Of a DNA stretch of 64,000 bases, positions 19,406 through 30,000 are shown in pieces. The notes beneath the pieces are model-generated. The model was not told the origin of the DNA and did no database searches. It saw only the letters and a program-made list of their open reading frames with translations. How positions within the stretch are numbered: position 1 is the first letter of the stretch; each line of letters starts with the position of its first letter. This stretch comes from Spirosoma sp. SC4-14. Lineage in GTDB: Bacteria; Bacteroidota; Bacteroidia; Cytophagales; Spirosomataceae. A program made the position numbers and the translations under genes. The stretch is from NCBI RefSeq assembly GCF_037201965.1, contig NZ_CP147518.1, forward strand, positions 2,231,001 to 2,295,000, in the 5' to 3' direction.

Positions 19406-20198
19406 TGGTTACGGCTTTCGGTTGCGGCAAAAGGTTAGCAATGGTTTTTAGACAAGTGTGTAATTGCTCGGCCCGATGGCCAAGGAGTCTAATAACCAGT
19501 CCGTTGACTGGTGCCGCCGTAACGCCGAACAGAACATCAGATTGCTGATTAAGATAGTCGTGTAGGGTGTTGCTGAGCGTGCTTACCGGCGCTTGTTGAT
19601 GGAGGTAGAGCAGGTTGGCCTGATGCGTGAACCCTTCCATCTGGCCAATAGCCTGTACGTTCATCCGATCAGGTTCGACCAAAAGATTTTCTTTGACAAC
19701 TAACCGCTGATTGAGCCATACCTGCGTCAGATTATGGTAACGCGAAAAGTGGAAGACTTCGCCGTTGAGCTTACGACCACAGGTAAGTACTTCGCCCCAG
19801 ATTAAACTACTCGAATCGGTCATGTCGATGCGGTTAATGGCCGAAAATCGGGAAGCTTCATGGGGTACTGTAGGATGAGGCAGGTAACAAAATGCAGAGT
19901 TGGCCGCCAGTCTAATCTGCGTTTGCTGCGAAGCTCCGAGCTTCATGCTAAACAGCCGTTGATAAGATTGAGTCTGTAGCTCCAGCGCACAATTCTCGGC
20001 TACATCAACCTGTATCTGATAAACGTCGCCCTCTAAAATACCCGGCGACGAGCTCATCAGCATTAGTTTCAGCAGATTCGACCGTTTGTCTTCAGTGACA
20101 TTGGCAACTTTAAACGGTGGCGTAAAAAACGCTTTTTTAAGAACGGTTCTGTCTTCCCGATGGGCGGTCTGAATGTGTAGCTTGGCCTTCATCGCCAC
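19395..20198 (-). CDS. ureD: Urease accessory protein UreD
   Basis: Scaffold that binds apo-urease and, with UreF and UreG, delivers nickel. 267 aa, beta-rich. Recognisable UreD pieces are [16 protein letters not shown] (family SPGGLxxGD), [14 protein letters not shown] and the central [15 protein letters not shown]. It overlaps ureG by 10 bp at the 5' end and the transporter by 11 bp at the 3' end. No ureABC, ureE or ureF lies in this window. Confidence 0.92.
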   Translation of the reverse strand: MAMKAKLHIQTAHREDRTVLKKAFFTPPFKVANVTEDKRSNLLKLMLMSSSPGILEGDVYQIQVDVAENCALELQTQSYQRLFSMKLGASQQTQIRLAANSAFCYLPHPTVPHEASRFSAINRIDMTDSSSLIWGEVLTCGRKLNGEVFHFSRYHNLTQVWLNQRLVVKENLLVEPDRMNVQAIGQMEGFTHQANLLYLHQQAPVSTLSNTLHDYLNQQSDVLFGVTAAPVNGLVIRLLGHRAEQLHTCLKTIANLLPQPKAVTNAA

Positions 20199-20827
20199 AA
20201 TTTAGGCTCTTCAATAGTTTCGAGTAAGGCATATCGCCGTATCCAGTCAATCACACTGTCGAGTCCTTCGAGGCTCATCAGGTTGGTGAATATAAACGGC
20301 TGGCCGTTGCGCATTCGTCGGGCGTCGCGCTCCATCACGTCCAGATTGGCGTTAACGTAAGGTGCCAGGTCTATTTTATTGATAATCAACAGGTCGGAGC
20401 GTGTGATGCCGGGCCCGCCTTTACGGGGGATTTTGTCGCCTTCGGCCACGTCGATCACAAAAATGGTCACGTCGGCCAGATCGGGGCTAAACGTAGCCGA
20501 GAGGTTATCGCCACCACTTTCGATGAAGATAATTTCGATATCGGGAAATCGCTGGGCCATTTCGTCAACTGCTTCCAGATTCATGCTGGCATCTTCGCGA
20601 ATGGCCGTATGCGGGCACCCTCCGGTTTCGACACCAATAATCCGTTCGGGGGGCAGCAGGCTATTCTGCGTCAGAAACTCGGCATCTTCTTTGGTATAAA
20701 TGTCGTTGGTGATAACGCCAATGCTATAGTGCCTGGTCATTTGCCGCGATAGCCGCTCAATCAGTGCCGTTTTTCCTGACCCTACCGGCCCGGCCACGCC
20801 AATTTTTATGTAGTTTCTTGATGTCAT
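20189..20827 (-). CDS. ureG: Urease accessory GTPase UreG
   Basis: SIMIBI-class GTPase that powers nickel insertion into urease. 212 aa. Walker A is GPVGSGKT; the family motif [13 protein letters not shown] holds the Cys-Pro-His metal site; [17 protein letters not shown] and NKIDLAPYV complete the G motifs. There is no His-rich N-terminal extension. It is first in the ureG-ureD-ureH operon; the gene upstream (20994) is unrelated, so the urease subunits must be elsewhere or absent. Confidence 0.95.
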   Translation of the reverse strand: MTSRNYIKIGVAGPVGSGKTALIERLSRQMTRHYSIGVITNDIYTKEDAEFLTQNSLLPPERIIGVETGGCPHTAIREDASMNLEAVDEMAQRFPDIEIIFIESGGDNLSATFSPDLADVTIFVIDVAEGDKIPRKGGPGITRSDLLIINKIDLAPYVNANLDVMERDARRMRNGQPFIFTNLMSLEGLDSVIDWIRRYALLETIEEPKLWR

Positions 20828-20993
20828 GGATTGATGTCACAAAATAGCCACCCACCAGTATCGGGGTTCACCCTCTAATTTAAGAAATAGCCGAGAGAGT
20901 TCCGTTCTGCTCCATAGTAACAACACATTCGCTATTGTCGCTCCAACTTGTAGTAATGATACCAGCAGGCCAGGTCTCGCGTTGCGCGCCCAA

Positions 20994-21458
20994 TTATCGT
21001 AAGTTTAATTTCATGCCTTCGTGGGTAGCCACGAAGCCCAGTGATTCGTAGAAATGAACAGCTTTAGGGCGTTGTTTATCCGTTGTCAACTGAAGCATAT
21101 AACACCCTTGCTCGCGGGCTCTTTCAATAGCGTAGGTAAACATTGCCGTTCCAATACCTTTGCCACGATGAGTTGAATGAACTCTTACGGCTTCAATCTG
21201 AGCGCGGAGGCCGCCCTGATGGGTTAGGTATTGGATAAACGTCAACTGGAATGTACCTACGGGTTTGCCGTTCAATTCGGCCAGGGTCAGCTCCTGATTC
21301 GAATCCTTTATGATTCGTTCAAAGGCTTTTATGTATGCTTCGGGAAGGGGTAGCTCCAGCTTTTCGCGCATAGACCCCAGTGGATCATCGGCCAGCATTT
21401 GTACAATTTCTACTAAATCATTCGCTGTTGCTAATCGAAAGGTAAGCTGTTGATTCAT
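20994..21458 (-). CDS. GNAT-family N-acetyltransferase
   Basis: About 154 residues with the Gcn5 fold. The acetyl-CoA loop is HSTHRGKGIGTAMFTYAIERA (RGxGIG), followed by CYMLQLTTDKQRPKAVHFYESLGF, the standard C-terminal motif. The ATG at 21458 (MNQQLTFRLATANDLVEIV) gives the usual N-terminus; an earlier ATG at 21482 adds 8 residues overlapping a T-rich region. Substrate unknown. Runs with topA but is separated from it by the topA terminator, so it is probably expressed separately. Confidence 0.85.
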   Translation of the reverse strand: MNQQLTFRLATANDLVEIVQMLADDPLGSMREKLELPLPEAYIKAFERIIKDSNQELTLAELNGKPVGTFQLTFIQYLTHQGGLRAQIEAVRVHSTHRGKGIGTAMFTYAIERAREQGCYMLQLTTDKQRPKAVHFYESLGFVATHEGMKLNLR

Positions 21459-21480
21459 ATAACATCTGCTTTGTTGCAAC

Positions 21481-21514
21481 AAAAAAATCCCGCAGCGGGT
21501 AGGCTACGGGATTT
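21481..21514 (-). terminator. Terminator of topA
   Basis: AAATCCCG at 21485-21492 pairs with CGGGATTT at 21507-21514; two or three further pairs extend inwards. Read on the minus strand a run of T residues follows. It ends the topA transcript just before the acetyltransferase gene. Confidence 0.78.
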
Positions 21515-21520
21515 ACTGAT

Positions 21521-24190
21521 TTACTTTTTCGACGCTGTCTTTTTTGCGGTTGCCGTCGTCTTTTTCGTTGTTGTTTTTTTTGCCGCAGTATCGCTGGCTT
21601 TCGCTTTTGTGGCACTGGCTTTTTTGGCCGGTGCTTTGGTGGATGCCGGATCGTCGCCCGCCAATTGCAGGCAATCGTCGAGCGTCAGGCTGGCCGGGTC
21701 AACATCTTTGGGAATTCGGATATTCCGTTTACCCACTGCCAGATACGGCCCATACTGACCATTCACAACTTTCACCGCCGGATTTTCCGGAAATTCTTTA
21801 ATATACTTATTCGCTTCAATTTGCCGTTTGGCCTGGATCAGTTCGATCGCTCTCTCCAGCGTTATACCCGCCAGCGACTCATTCCGGGGCAATGAAATGT
21901 ATTTATCTTCAAACTTTACATAGGGTCCAAAACGACCTTTCCCGGTTGTAACGGGCTTGCCTTCAAAATCGCCAAGTGTTTCGCTAACCGACTCGGCCCG
22001 TTTGGCCTGAATCAGTTCAATGGCGCGGGGTGCATCGATCGAATAGGGGTCGTCTTCGCGAGTGAGTGAAACATATTTGTCGTCGTGCTTCACATAGGGC
22101 CCAAACTTTCCGATGCCAATAACCATCGGTTTATCTTCGAAGAAGCCGATTTCGCGGGGCAACGCAAACAGGTCTAAGGCTTCCTGCAAAGTAATGGTTT
22201 CAATGAGTTGCCCATCGCGCAGGTTGGCAAAGCGGGGCTTTTCTTCATCGCTGGCTTCGCCAATTTGAACATAGGCTCCATAGCGTCCCAGCCGTGCCGA
22301 CACGGGCTTCCCCGTTGCCGGATCAGCGCCTAAAACACGTTCGCCGGTTTTGAACGACACCCCCGATGCTCCCTGAATATCTTCGATACTCTTATGGAAG
22401 TCGCCGTAAAACTCTTCCAGCATTTTCTTCCAGTTCATCCGCCCATCTGCAATTTCGTCGAACTCTTTTTCGACTGTAGCTGTGAACTGGTAGTCGACAA
22501 TATCAGGAAAATATTCAACCAGAAAATCGTTGACAACAATACCCGTGTTGGTCGGAAACAACTTGGCTTTTTCGGAGCCAAAGGTCTCTTTGCCACTGGT
22601 TTCTCTGATCTGGTTGTTCTGTAAGGTAAACTCCTGATACTTACGCTCCTGGCCTGGTTTGTCCTGCTTAATTACATAGCCCCGGTTAATAATTGTGGAA
22701 ATTGTTGGGGCATAGGTCGATGGGCGGCCAATACCCATTTCTTCCAGTTTTTTTACCAGCGACGCTTCGGCATAACGCGGTTGCGGACGCGAAAACTTCT
22801 CGGTTGCCTTCATCTGCCCAAGCGCCAGCGGTTGGCCAATGGTTAGGGGAGGGAGCATTCCTTTGGCATCTTCGTCGCCATCTTCGTCGTCTTTCGACTC
22901 CAGATAAACGCGCAGAAAACCATCGAATTTGATCACTTCGCCCTGTGCCACCAGCTCATTGGGGAAATTGCGTGGCTGAGCCAGAGTATCGATAAACGGA
23001 CTGTCGTCCACATGAGTCTGTATTGTTGCTGTTGCACCATTGGCAAACCGGATACCGATCGTAACCGTTGTCCGCTCCAGTTGAGCATCGGCCATTTGCG
23101 AAGCAATCGACCGTTTCCAGATCAGTTCATACAATCGTTTCTGATCCCGATCGGCTCCGGCATTGCGGTCGTTGAAGTTGGTAGGCCGAATGGCTTCGTG
23201 TGCTTCCTGTGCCGACTCGTTTTTAGTCTTAAACTGCCGGGTCTGTACATATTGCGGTCCAAATTCAGTTTCGATTTCGGCCTTGGCTTTATCGATTGCT
23301 TCCTGCGACAGGTTTGTTGAATCGGTACGCATGTAGGAAATCTTACCGGCTTCGTACAGATTCTGTGCTAACCGCATGGTGCGATCGACCGAAAAGCTAA
23401 GCTTACGCGAAGCTTCCTGTTGGAGAGTAGACGTGGTAAAAGGCGGAGCTGGTGATTTTTTGGCAGGTTTTACTTCCAGATTTTTGATCGTAAAGGTAGC
23501 CCCTACACAGGCTTCGAGAAACGCACGCGCATCGCCTGCGGTGGCAAAGTTCTTCGGCAATTCGGCATTCAGAACTTTAGTGCCATCGACAATAAACTGG
23601 GCAGTAACCTTAAAAGACGATTTTGACTGGTGCCTATCGATCTCGCGTTCCCGTTCGACAACAAGCCGCAGCGCAACCGATTGCACACGACCTGCCGACA
23701 ATCCGGTGCTGCCGCCTTTGATCTTACGCCATAGAACGGGCGAGAGTTCGTAACCGACCAGCCGGTCGAGCACGCGCCGAGCCTGCTGCGCATTAACCAG
23801 ATCGACATCAATGGTGCGGGGGGTTTTAATGGCATTCTGGATGGCATTCTTAGTGATTTCGCGAAAAACAATTCGTTTCGTATTGTCACGCAGGCCCAAT
23901 GCTTCTTTCAAGTGCCAGGAAATGGCTTCTCCTTCGCGATCATCGTCAGTAGCAAGCCATACTTCATCGGCCGACTTGGCTAATGTTTTGAGTTCACTGA
24001 CCAGCTTTTTTTTATCGGGCGAAATTTCATAAGACGGTTGGAAGCCATTGGCTACGTCTACGGCCAGCCCATCTTTGGGCAAATCGCGAACGTGGCCAAA
24101 ACTGGACTTCACCGTAAAGTCCTTACCCAGATAGCCTTCAATGGTTTTCGCCTTCGCCGGCGACTCCACAATGACTAAGTTTTTCGACAT
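21521..24190 (-). CDS. topA: DNA topoisomerase I
   Basis: Type IA topoisomerase relaxing negative supercoils; 889 aa. The Toprim domain starts NLVIVESPAKAKTIEGYLG with the acidic DDDREGEAISWH; the catalytic tyrosine is in GKISYMRTDSTNLSQEA. The C-terminal third has repeats of the GKFGPYVKHDDKYVSL type (TopA-C repeats) rather than zinc ribbons, and ends in a basic Lys/Ala/Thr tail (from about residue 850), usual for Bacteroidota. ATG at 24190. Confidence 0.96.
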   Translation of the reverse strand: MSKNLVIVESPAKAKTIEGYLGKDFTVKSSFGHVRDLPKDGLAVDVANGFQPSYEISPDKKKLVSELKTLAKSADEVWLATDDDREGEAISWHLKEALGLRDNTKRIVFREITKNAIQNAIKTPRTIDVDLVNAQQARRVLDRLVGYELSPVLWRKIKGGSTGLSAGRVQSVALRLVVEREREIDRHQSKSSFKVTAQFIVDGTKVLNAELPKNFATAGDARAFLEACVGATFTIKNLEVKPAKKSPAPPFTTSTLQQEASRKLSFSVDRTMRLAQNLYEAGKISYMRTDSTNLSQEAIDKAKAEIETEFGPQYVQTRQFKTKNESAQEAHEAIRPTNFNDRNAGADRDQKRLYELIWKRSIASQMADAQLERTTVTIGIRFANGATATIQTHVDDSPFIDTLAQPRNFPNELVAQGEVIKFDGFLRVYLESKDDEDGDEDAKGMLPPLTIGQPLALGQMKATEKFSRPQPRYAEASLVKKLEEMGIGRPSTYAPTISTIINRGYVIKQDKPGQERKYQEFTLQNNQIRETSGKETFGSEKAKLFPTNTGIVVNDFLVEYFPDIVDYQFTATVEKEFDEIADGRMNWKKMLEEFYGDFHKSIEDIQGASGVSFKTGERVLGADPATGKPVSARLGRYGAYVQIGEASDEEKPRFANLRDGQLIETITLQEALDLFALPREIGFFEDKPMVIGIGKFGPYVKHDDKYVSLTREDDPYSIDAPRAIELIQAKRAESVSETLGDFEGKPVTTGKGRFGPYVKFEDKYISLPRNESLAGITLERAIELIQAKRQIEANKYIKEFPENPAVKVVNGQYGPYLAVGKRNIRIPKDVDPASLTLDDCLQLAGDDPASTKAPAKKASATKAKASDTAAKKTTTKKTTATAKKTASKK

Positions 24191-24786
24191 AGTTGGTGTT
24201 CAGGTTGATGATACCTCCTCTGCTATTTTCGCATCGACCGGGCCAAATATAGACGCAAAAGCCTTACTTGTGCAACCTGCCAAGTTTTATGGAACCAAAT
24301 GAGAGGAGGAAATTATATAGGTATGTAACAATATATAATAAATCAACGTTCGGATTTTTATCGAGAGATTCTGTAACGTAGCTGACGAGTGTAAGATAAA
24401 ATAGCTACAAAACCGGCTGTCTTACAGAAGCTAACCCGAAATAAACATGCGCTGCAGGCTGATTCACTGGTAGTGTTTATATTCACTATTAATCATTAGC
24501 TACACATCTCTCCATGTATGCCAGCAACTGGCAATAAATTTCTCAATTAGTCTGAATGTAATCATACTGAGCTTAGCGTTTCTTCCTGTTAAGTCTACTG
24601 AGTTACCCATTGCCTATCGTCCAGCAAGGTAACGATCCTTAATGTAGTGTAACCGATGCTGATACACCTGTTTGCTAAAGGAAAGGATACGGTATCCGGC
24701 ATTTGTAAATAATTTAGATATATTTAATACATTTGATTTTAATCCCTTAATAGCAAAGATTCATTTTTAATTAGACGCATATATGT
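24191..24786. promoter_or_regulatory. Divergent control region; promoter for the LytS gene
   Basis: About 600 bp between topA and the histidine kinase gene with no ORF. At 24702-24705 (TTTG) and 24728-24735 (TACATTTG) there is a good match to the Bacteroidota promoter (TTG, N17-23, TAnnTTTG; spacer 22), about 50 nt before the ATG at 24787. The rest is AT-rich and shows no further structure I could support. Confidence 0.5.
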
Positions 24787-25989
24787 ATGTCGAACGGACT
24801 AGAGCCTAACAATTGGCTAAATTCTCCCATTCTTCATCAGGGCTTATACGCGAGTGGACGAGGGCGCTTAGCTATGCATAGCATATTCTGGGGGTTTATG
24901 TTCCTGTTTATGCTGTACACCTATAAATGGCTGGTCAATGAATCTTCTTTAATTTTTATCCTGGCCCTTAGTGGTACAACCATCGTACTGGCAAGCTACT
25001 ATTTTGTTGCCCACTATTGTTTACCTCTACTGTATCAAAAACAATGGCTACGGCTTTTAATGCTAGTAGTGGCCTTATACATTGTTCAGACGGCGTATAA
25101 TTATTACTCATTTGTGTGGGTTGCCACACACTATAATGTATTTACAAAAATTGCAGATAACCTCGGAGGCAATGGAATACTGCATGCGCTGACACAAAGC
25201 AATACCTTATTAATTAACTGGTCGTTTACTCTATCGTCATTGACGATCCCGGTAGCGCTGAAAGTAGTGAAAGACATTTTGATGGCGCGAACCAAAACTG
25301 CCGAACTGGAGCGGGATAACATACGGCTGGAACTGCAATTTCTACAAGCTCAGATTCAGCCTCATTTTGTTTTAAATTCGATCAATAGCGTTTATTCGGT
25401 AGTGGCCGGTACCGACGATGAAGCTGCAACGATGCTTCTACGTCTGTCGGCCTTGCTACGGTATGCGCTTCACGAAACGGCTAACCCAACCGTGTCATTG
25501 GATAAGGAAGTCGAATTTCTCCGCGAATACATTGGGCTGGAGGCCGTTCGTCAACATGAACGCACTACGCTCTCGTTTCAAAATGAAGGCTCTGTAGAGG
25601 GGTATCAAATTCCTCCGCTTCTGCTGGTAACCTTTGTCGAAAATGCCTTCAAACATGGGATCAATGCAACTTATCGGCAGGCCTGGGCTAATGTACGGCT
25701 GCAAATTCAGGAAGATGGTATATTGAATTTTCAAGTAGAAAACTCAAAGCCTCCTCTTGATGTACAACAACGAAACAATAAACGCACTAAAGGTATAGGT
25801 CTCGAAAATACACGACGTCGGCTTAACTTATTATTCCCAAAACGACATCAATTACTAATAAAAAATGACCCCGAAACCTTTACGGTCAATCTGACACTTA
25901 ACCTTGAGCGGACGAAACCCGCGTCGACAGAGACATTCCTAACCCAACAAAATGTAATCACCACACTCAATGGAGCAACGCACATATAG
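24787..25989 (+). CDS. LytS-type sensor histidine kinase
   Basis: Membrane sensor kinase of 400 aa. Four membrane segments lie between about residues 30 and 165, followed by a coiled linker (ARTKTAELERDNIRLELQF) and a His_kinase domain: the phospho-acceptor is H193 in QIQPHFVLNSIN, then the ATPase N-box VTFVENAFKHGI and G-box KGIGLENTRRRL. It overlaps the response regulator gene by 20 bp. Together they stand at the head of the RiPP cluster and probably sense a membrane or peptide signal; the ligand is unknown. Confidence 0.93.
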   Translation: MSNGLEPNNWLNSPILHQGLYASGRGRLAMHSIFWGFMFLFMLYTYKWLVNESSLIFILALSGTTIVLASYYFVAHYCLPLLYQKQWLRLLMLVVALYIVQTAYNYYSFVWVATHYNVFTKIADNLGGNGILHALTQSNTLLINWSFTLSSLTIPVALKVVKDILMARTKTAELERDNIRLELQFLQAQIQPHFVLNSINSVYSVVAGTDDEAATMLLRLSALLRYALHETANPTVSLDKEVEFLREYIGLEAVRQHERTTLSFQNEGSVEGYQIPPLLLVTFVENAFKHGINATYRQAWANVRLQIQEDGILNFQVENSKPPLDVQQRNNKRTKGIGLENTRRRLNLLFPKRHQLLIKNDPETFTVNLTLNLERTKPASTETFLTQQNVITTLNGATHI

Positions 25990-26719
25990 CTGTCTGATTG
26001 TTGATGATGAACCTCTTGCCCAGAATTTAATTGAAAAGTTTGTGGCCCGATTATCATTTTTAAAACTAATCGGAAAATCGAACCATGCGGTGGCAGCTAT
26101 AGACGCCATTCATCAGTTTCATCCAGACATTATTTTTCTGGATATCACGATGCCCGAAATGACAGGATTTGAGTTGCTACAGACTTTAACCGCCAATCGG
26201 CCTCAGATCATTATGACAACCGCCCACTCTGAATATGCGGTTGAAGGATTTACCTATAACGTAACCGACTATTTAATTAAACCCATTTCGTTTGAGCACT
26301 TCCTGAGAGCGGTAAACCGCTCCATAGGCCGAATCAACGGTACAACAACAGCCATACCAACGGAAACAAAAGCCGCAGATGGGCAATACTTCTGGATCAA
26401 GGAAGGTACCAAACTTCTACAAATCAATACCGACGACGTGATCTTTATGGAAGGGCTTAAAGATTATGTTAAGGTACACCTGGTTGACCGGGTAGTGGTT
26501 ACCTACCTAACGATGACCAAAATGGAAGAACTGCTTCCAAAGGGCCAATTTCTTCGCATCAATCGCTCTTATCTGGTACGCAAGAAAGCCATACGAGCCA
26601 TTCATGGAAATACGATTGAAACACTTTCGAAACACGAACTAGTGATGGGTAGCAGTTACCGAAATTCGGTTCTGGAATCGCTGCGTGATACATTTATTGG
26701 ACGCACAACACCAGAGTAA
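25970..26719 (+). CDS. LytTR-family response regulator
   Basis: Response regulator of 249 aa: receiver domain (about 7-120) with phospho-acceptor D58 in DIIFLDITMPEM, conserved DYLIKPISFEHF, then a LytTR DNA-binding domain (about 140-245; SYLVRKKAIRAI, ETLSKHELVMGSSYRNSV). Such regulators bind pairs of 9-bp direct repeats spaced one helical step (21 bp) apart. Exactly such a pair lies 6 bp after its stop, and three more copies lie at 30167, 32019 and 45732, so it is the obvious regulator of the RiPP cluster. Confidence 0.94.
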   Translation: MEQRTYSCLIVDDEPLAQNLIEKFVARLSFLKLIGKSNHAVAAIDAIHQFHPDIIFLDITMPEMTGFELLQTLTANRPQIIMTTAHSEYAVEGFTYNVTDYLIKPISFEHFLRAVNRSIGRINGTTTAIPTETKAADGQYFWIKEGTKLLQINTDDVIFMEGLKDYVKVHLVDRVVVTYLTMTKMEELLPKGQFLRINRSYLVRKKAIRAIHGNTIETLSKHELVMGSSYRNSVLESLRDTFIGRTTPE

Positions 26720-26725
26720 ATTCAT

Positions 26726-26791
26726 TTAGTCGAGAATATCACCTACTTAGTCTAAACAAATTGTTCGGCCTACCAGAATAGTCTACGTTTG
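26726..26791 (+). promoter_or_regulatory. LytTR operator and promoter, site 1
   Basis: TTAGTCGAG (26726-26734) and TTAGTCTAA (26747-26755) are separated by 12 nt (21-bp period). A perfect TAnnTTTG box, TACGTTTG, starts at 26784, 29 nt after the end of the second repeat, and the precursor peptide start is at 26827. Three further copies with the same geometry are described at 30167, 32019 and 45732. Confidence 0.8.
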
Positions 26792-26826
26792 AATGTTCCT
26801 TATTTCTAAACTTAATTTTTTCTATA

Positions 26827-26970
26827 ATGAAAACAGCTACGCACAATTCGCTCACACCAACACTCAATAAAAAACGAGTGCATCACCTTACCAAATCTGC
26901 TCATCAGACAACCAACCCTAAACGATCTACGACTATAACCGGAACAGGAACAATCGCCACAAGCTTTTAG
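26827..26970 (+). CDS. Candidate lanthipeptide-type precursor without cysteine, 47 aa
   Basis: A small ORF just ahead of lanB. It reads MKTATHNSLTPTLNKKRV... and ends ITGTGTIATSF. The N-terminal half carries TLNKKRVHHLTK, which resembles the L-x-L-x-K-K-x-x-x-x-L leader of Bacteroidota class I lanthipeptides. The C-terminal half is rich in Thr/Ser (STTITGTGTIATS, nine hydroxyl residues in 13) and has no cysteine, so lanthionine rings cannot form. It lies between a LytTR promoter and an attenuator-like hairpin, both consistent with a precursor gene. It has no double-glycine site. Confidence 0.75.
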   Translation: MKTATHNSLTPTLNKKRVHHLTKSAHQTTNPKRSTTITGTGTIATSF

Positions 26971-26986
26971 TAGGACAATGGTTTGC

Positions 26987-27021
26987 AAATCACACCGGAT
27001 TTAAATCTGGTGTGATTTTTT
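26987..27021 (+). terminator. Attenuator-like hairpin between precursor and lanB
   Basis: AAATCACACCGGATTT (26987-27002) pairs with 27003-27018, the sixteen pairs including one G-U, followed by a T-rich tract. In lanthipeptide operons a weak terminator between precursor and modifying enzyme keeps the precursor more abundant; this position (16 bp after the precursor stop, 23 bp before the lanB start) fits that use. Confidence 0.8.
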
Positions 27022-27040
27022 ATTCTTTCAATACGCGAGT

Positions 27041-30000
27041 ATGATTAGTATAGCATCTAGTTTTTATCTACTCCGCCTTCCTGCTCTTCCTTTTCAATCC
27101 GTAAAAGTGGAGGCTATCGCCACCTCTTTACAACATCTATGGGAAACTACAATTCTGGCCGAAGCCGTGTTTGTTGCCTCCCCCGAGCTATATCAGCAAG
27201 TTAGTAACCATATTTCTTTAAAAGGCTGGCCACTCTCCAATGCGCTGTTCCATTCGTTGGTAAAATATGCGCTGCGGATGAGCAGCCGAGCTACCCCTTT
27301 CGGTCTGATGTCAGGCTTCTCGGTAGGTCAATTAGCCGAATCAACCCGGGTCAGCATCAATTCAGAACAAGTCGTTGTTCGACACCAACGGCTCGATATG
27401 GATTGCATGGCGGGCTTGATTCGGCACATTAACAGCGATATTACGATAAAAAAACAACTCCTTTTTTTCCCGAACAACAGTCGCTATACCGTTGGCGACG
27501 AACTCCGCTACACCGAACGGGACGATACAGGCTTAAGCCGCCACTACTTTATTAGCTCGGTTAGCCAAACGGACTATTTAACCGATTTACTACAACGAAC
27601 GGAAACCGGAGCATCCCTGGAACACCTGGCCTGCCTGCTCAAGCAGGCAGGCGCTCCCTATCAAACAGCCCGTGCCTTTGTTGATGAACTCGTCGATAGT
27701 CAATTGCTGGTAAGTGAACTAGAGCCAATGCTTACAGGTCCTTCCATGATCTGCCGGTTACGCGAACGTCTTGCTCAACTACGGGGAAGTCATTCTCTTG
27801 TAAATAGATTGAGCCAGATTGAACACCTCCTCAGTTCGACAACGGCTGACTCAAGAGACGTTTACCAATCTGTAGAGAATCTAATAGCTGGCTATACAGG
27901 ATCAACTGTACCTCAGCGGCTTATTCAAACTGACACATCATTGAATACACCTGACAATCAGATTAGTCAGAACGTTATTCAGACGATTCTTAGCCAACTG
28001 GCAGAGCTAAAAGACGTAAACCAATCATCTGTCACTACACAGCTCACCGACTTTAGCCGACGCTTTCGGGAACGATACGATCAGCAGGAAATTCCCCTAC
28101 AACTGGCGCTGGATAGTGATTTTGGTATTGGTTACGGCAACTCATCGGGCGATCAGGCTAACTATACTCCTCTCTTAGATTCATTAACGATTCCTCCTGC
28201 CAATTCGCCGACCCAGTTTCTTTTAGGGCCTTATGAACAATTGGTGCTGAGCAAGTTCAGCCAGGCTTTAAGAGCGAATGAACCCGTCATAGTACTAACA
28301 GCCGATGATCTGATTCCATTAGAGGGTTCAGGCGTTCCGTTTGCCAGTAGTTTTTATGTTTTAGGCAATCTCCTCAGTGCATCGGCTGCAAATCTGGACC
28401 GTGGCGATTTTCAATTCAATATACTATCTGCTGAGGGCCCTTCGGCCGCTAACCTTCTGGGGCGGTTCTGCGCTCACTCGCCAGAGCTAACCAACCAGGT
28501 AAAACGCTTGCTCAAGCGCGAAGAAGAAGAACAACTCGATGCAATTTTTGCCGAAATAATTCACTGGCCAGATGATAGGCTGGGAAACATTCTGGTGCGC
28601 CCTGTTCTTCGTGACTATGAGATTCCCTATATCAGCCAGGCTTCGGTAGACAAAGACCATCAAATACCACTCGATGATTTACTGCTTTCAGTACAGGCAG
28701 ATGGCCGATTAGTATTACGCTCGAAGCGATATGGGAAAGAAATTATTCCCCGATTATCGACAGCTCACAATTACCACACAGGCTTAAGTACGTATCAATT
28801 TTTGGCAGATTTGCAGCGGCAAAATCAGGCAACGCACCTTGGCTGGCAGTGGGGGGCCTTAGATAATCAGCCATTTTTACCCCGAGTTACATACAAAAAT
28901 CTTATCCTGTCGCGCGCACGCTGGATACTTCGCCAGCACACCCTGCCAACGAATTCGCTCAACGAATTTATAGCGCATCTGTCCATACACTATAAGCTTC
29001 CCAAATGGATTGCGATTGCTGACGGAGATAATGAATTGGTGCTTGATTTAGAGTCGCTTATCGGACAGCAGTTGTTATTGGACGAATACCGTCGGCGATC
29101 TCCGTTACGAATTATAGAATGGGTGGCTACTCCCGACCAATGTTGGATAGCCACCAAAGACGGCTCCTACGTAAACGAGCTGGTTATTCCGTGTGAAACC
29201 AGAACAACGCCAGCTCCTTTATTTAATCAAAACAGATTTTCAACGGCCTGGGGCGCGGCTGAACCTGATTCCTTTTCCTACACTCGTTCCTTTGACCTAG
29301 GCAGCGAATGGCTCTACGTAAAACTCTATATGGGCGTACAGCCAGCCGATGACTTGCTAAAAACAGTAATCGGGCCATTTATTGAACAACTAAAAGCCCA
29401 AAACCAGATCGAACTTTTCTTTTTTATTCGCTATGCAGATCCTGATACGCATCTACGTCTGCGTTTTTATAGTACGCGTCCTCAATTTTATACCTCTGTT
29501 CTCGAACAGCTTTATCAACTCCTGGCACCTTACCGACAATCAGGGGTTATTTATCGGGTACAAACCGATACCTATGAGCGGGAAATAGAACGCTACGGCG
29601 CTAGTGCGATCGTCGATAGTGAGCAATTATTCGACGTCGATAGCCAGGCAATTCTGGACTATCTGAAGGATGAAATCAGTTTACAGGATCGTTGGCTTTT
29701 TGCCCTTCAAAGCTGCGATGCGTTGCTAAACGATTTTGGATTGAGTATTCAGGCTAAAGTTGGCTTGCTACAGCAGTTACAACGTCAATTTTTAGCCGAA
29801 CACCGAGCCGATAAAACGCTCCGCAAAGAACTGAACGATCGCTACCGAAACGACCGGTCTATAATTGATCAGTTACTTTCTGGCGGCTTATCCGAAGGGT
29901 CAAACCTGAATGCCGCATATCTACAGACGCGCTCCCGGCAACTCCAGGCCATTATTGATCGAATTAAGGGCAACATCCAGAATACTAGCCACCAACCAGC

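Noticed and set aside
24357..24386. Possible fifth LytTR operator before the LytS gene (TTTATCGAG)
   Set aside because: The partner repeat 21 bp downstream matches poorly (3 of 9), so only one half site exists.
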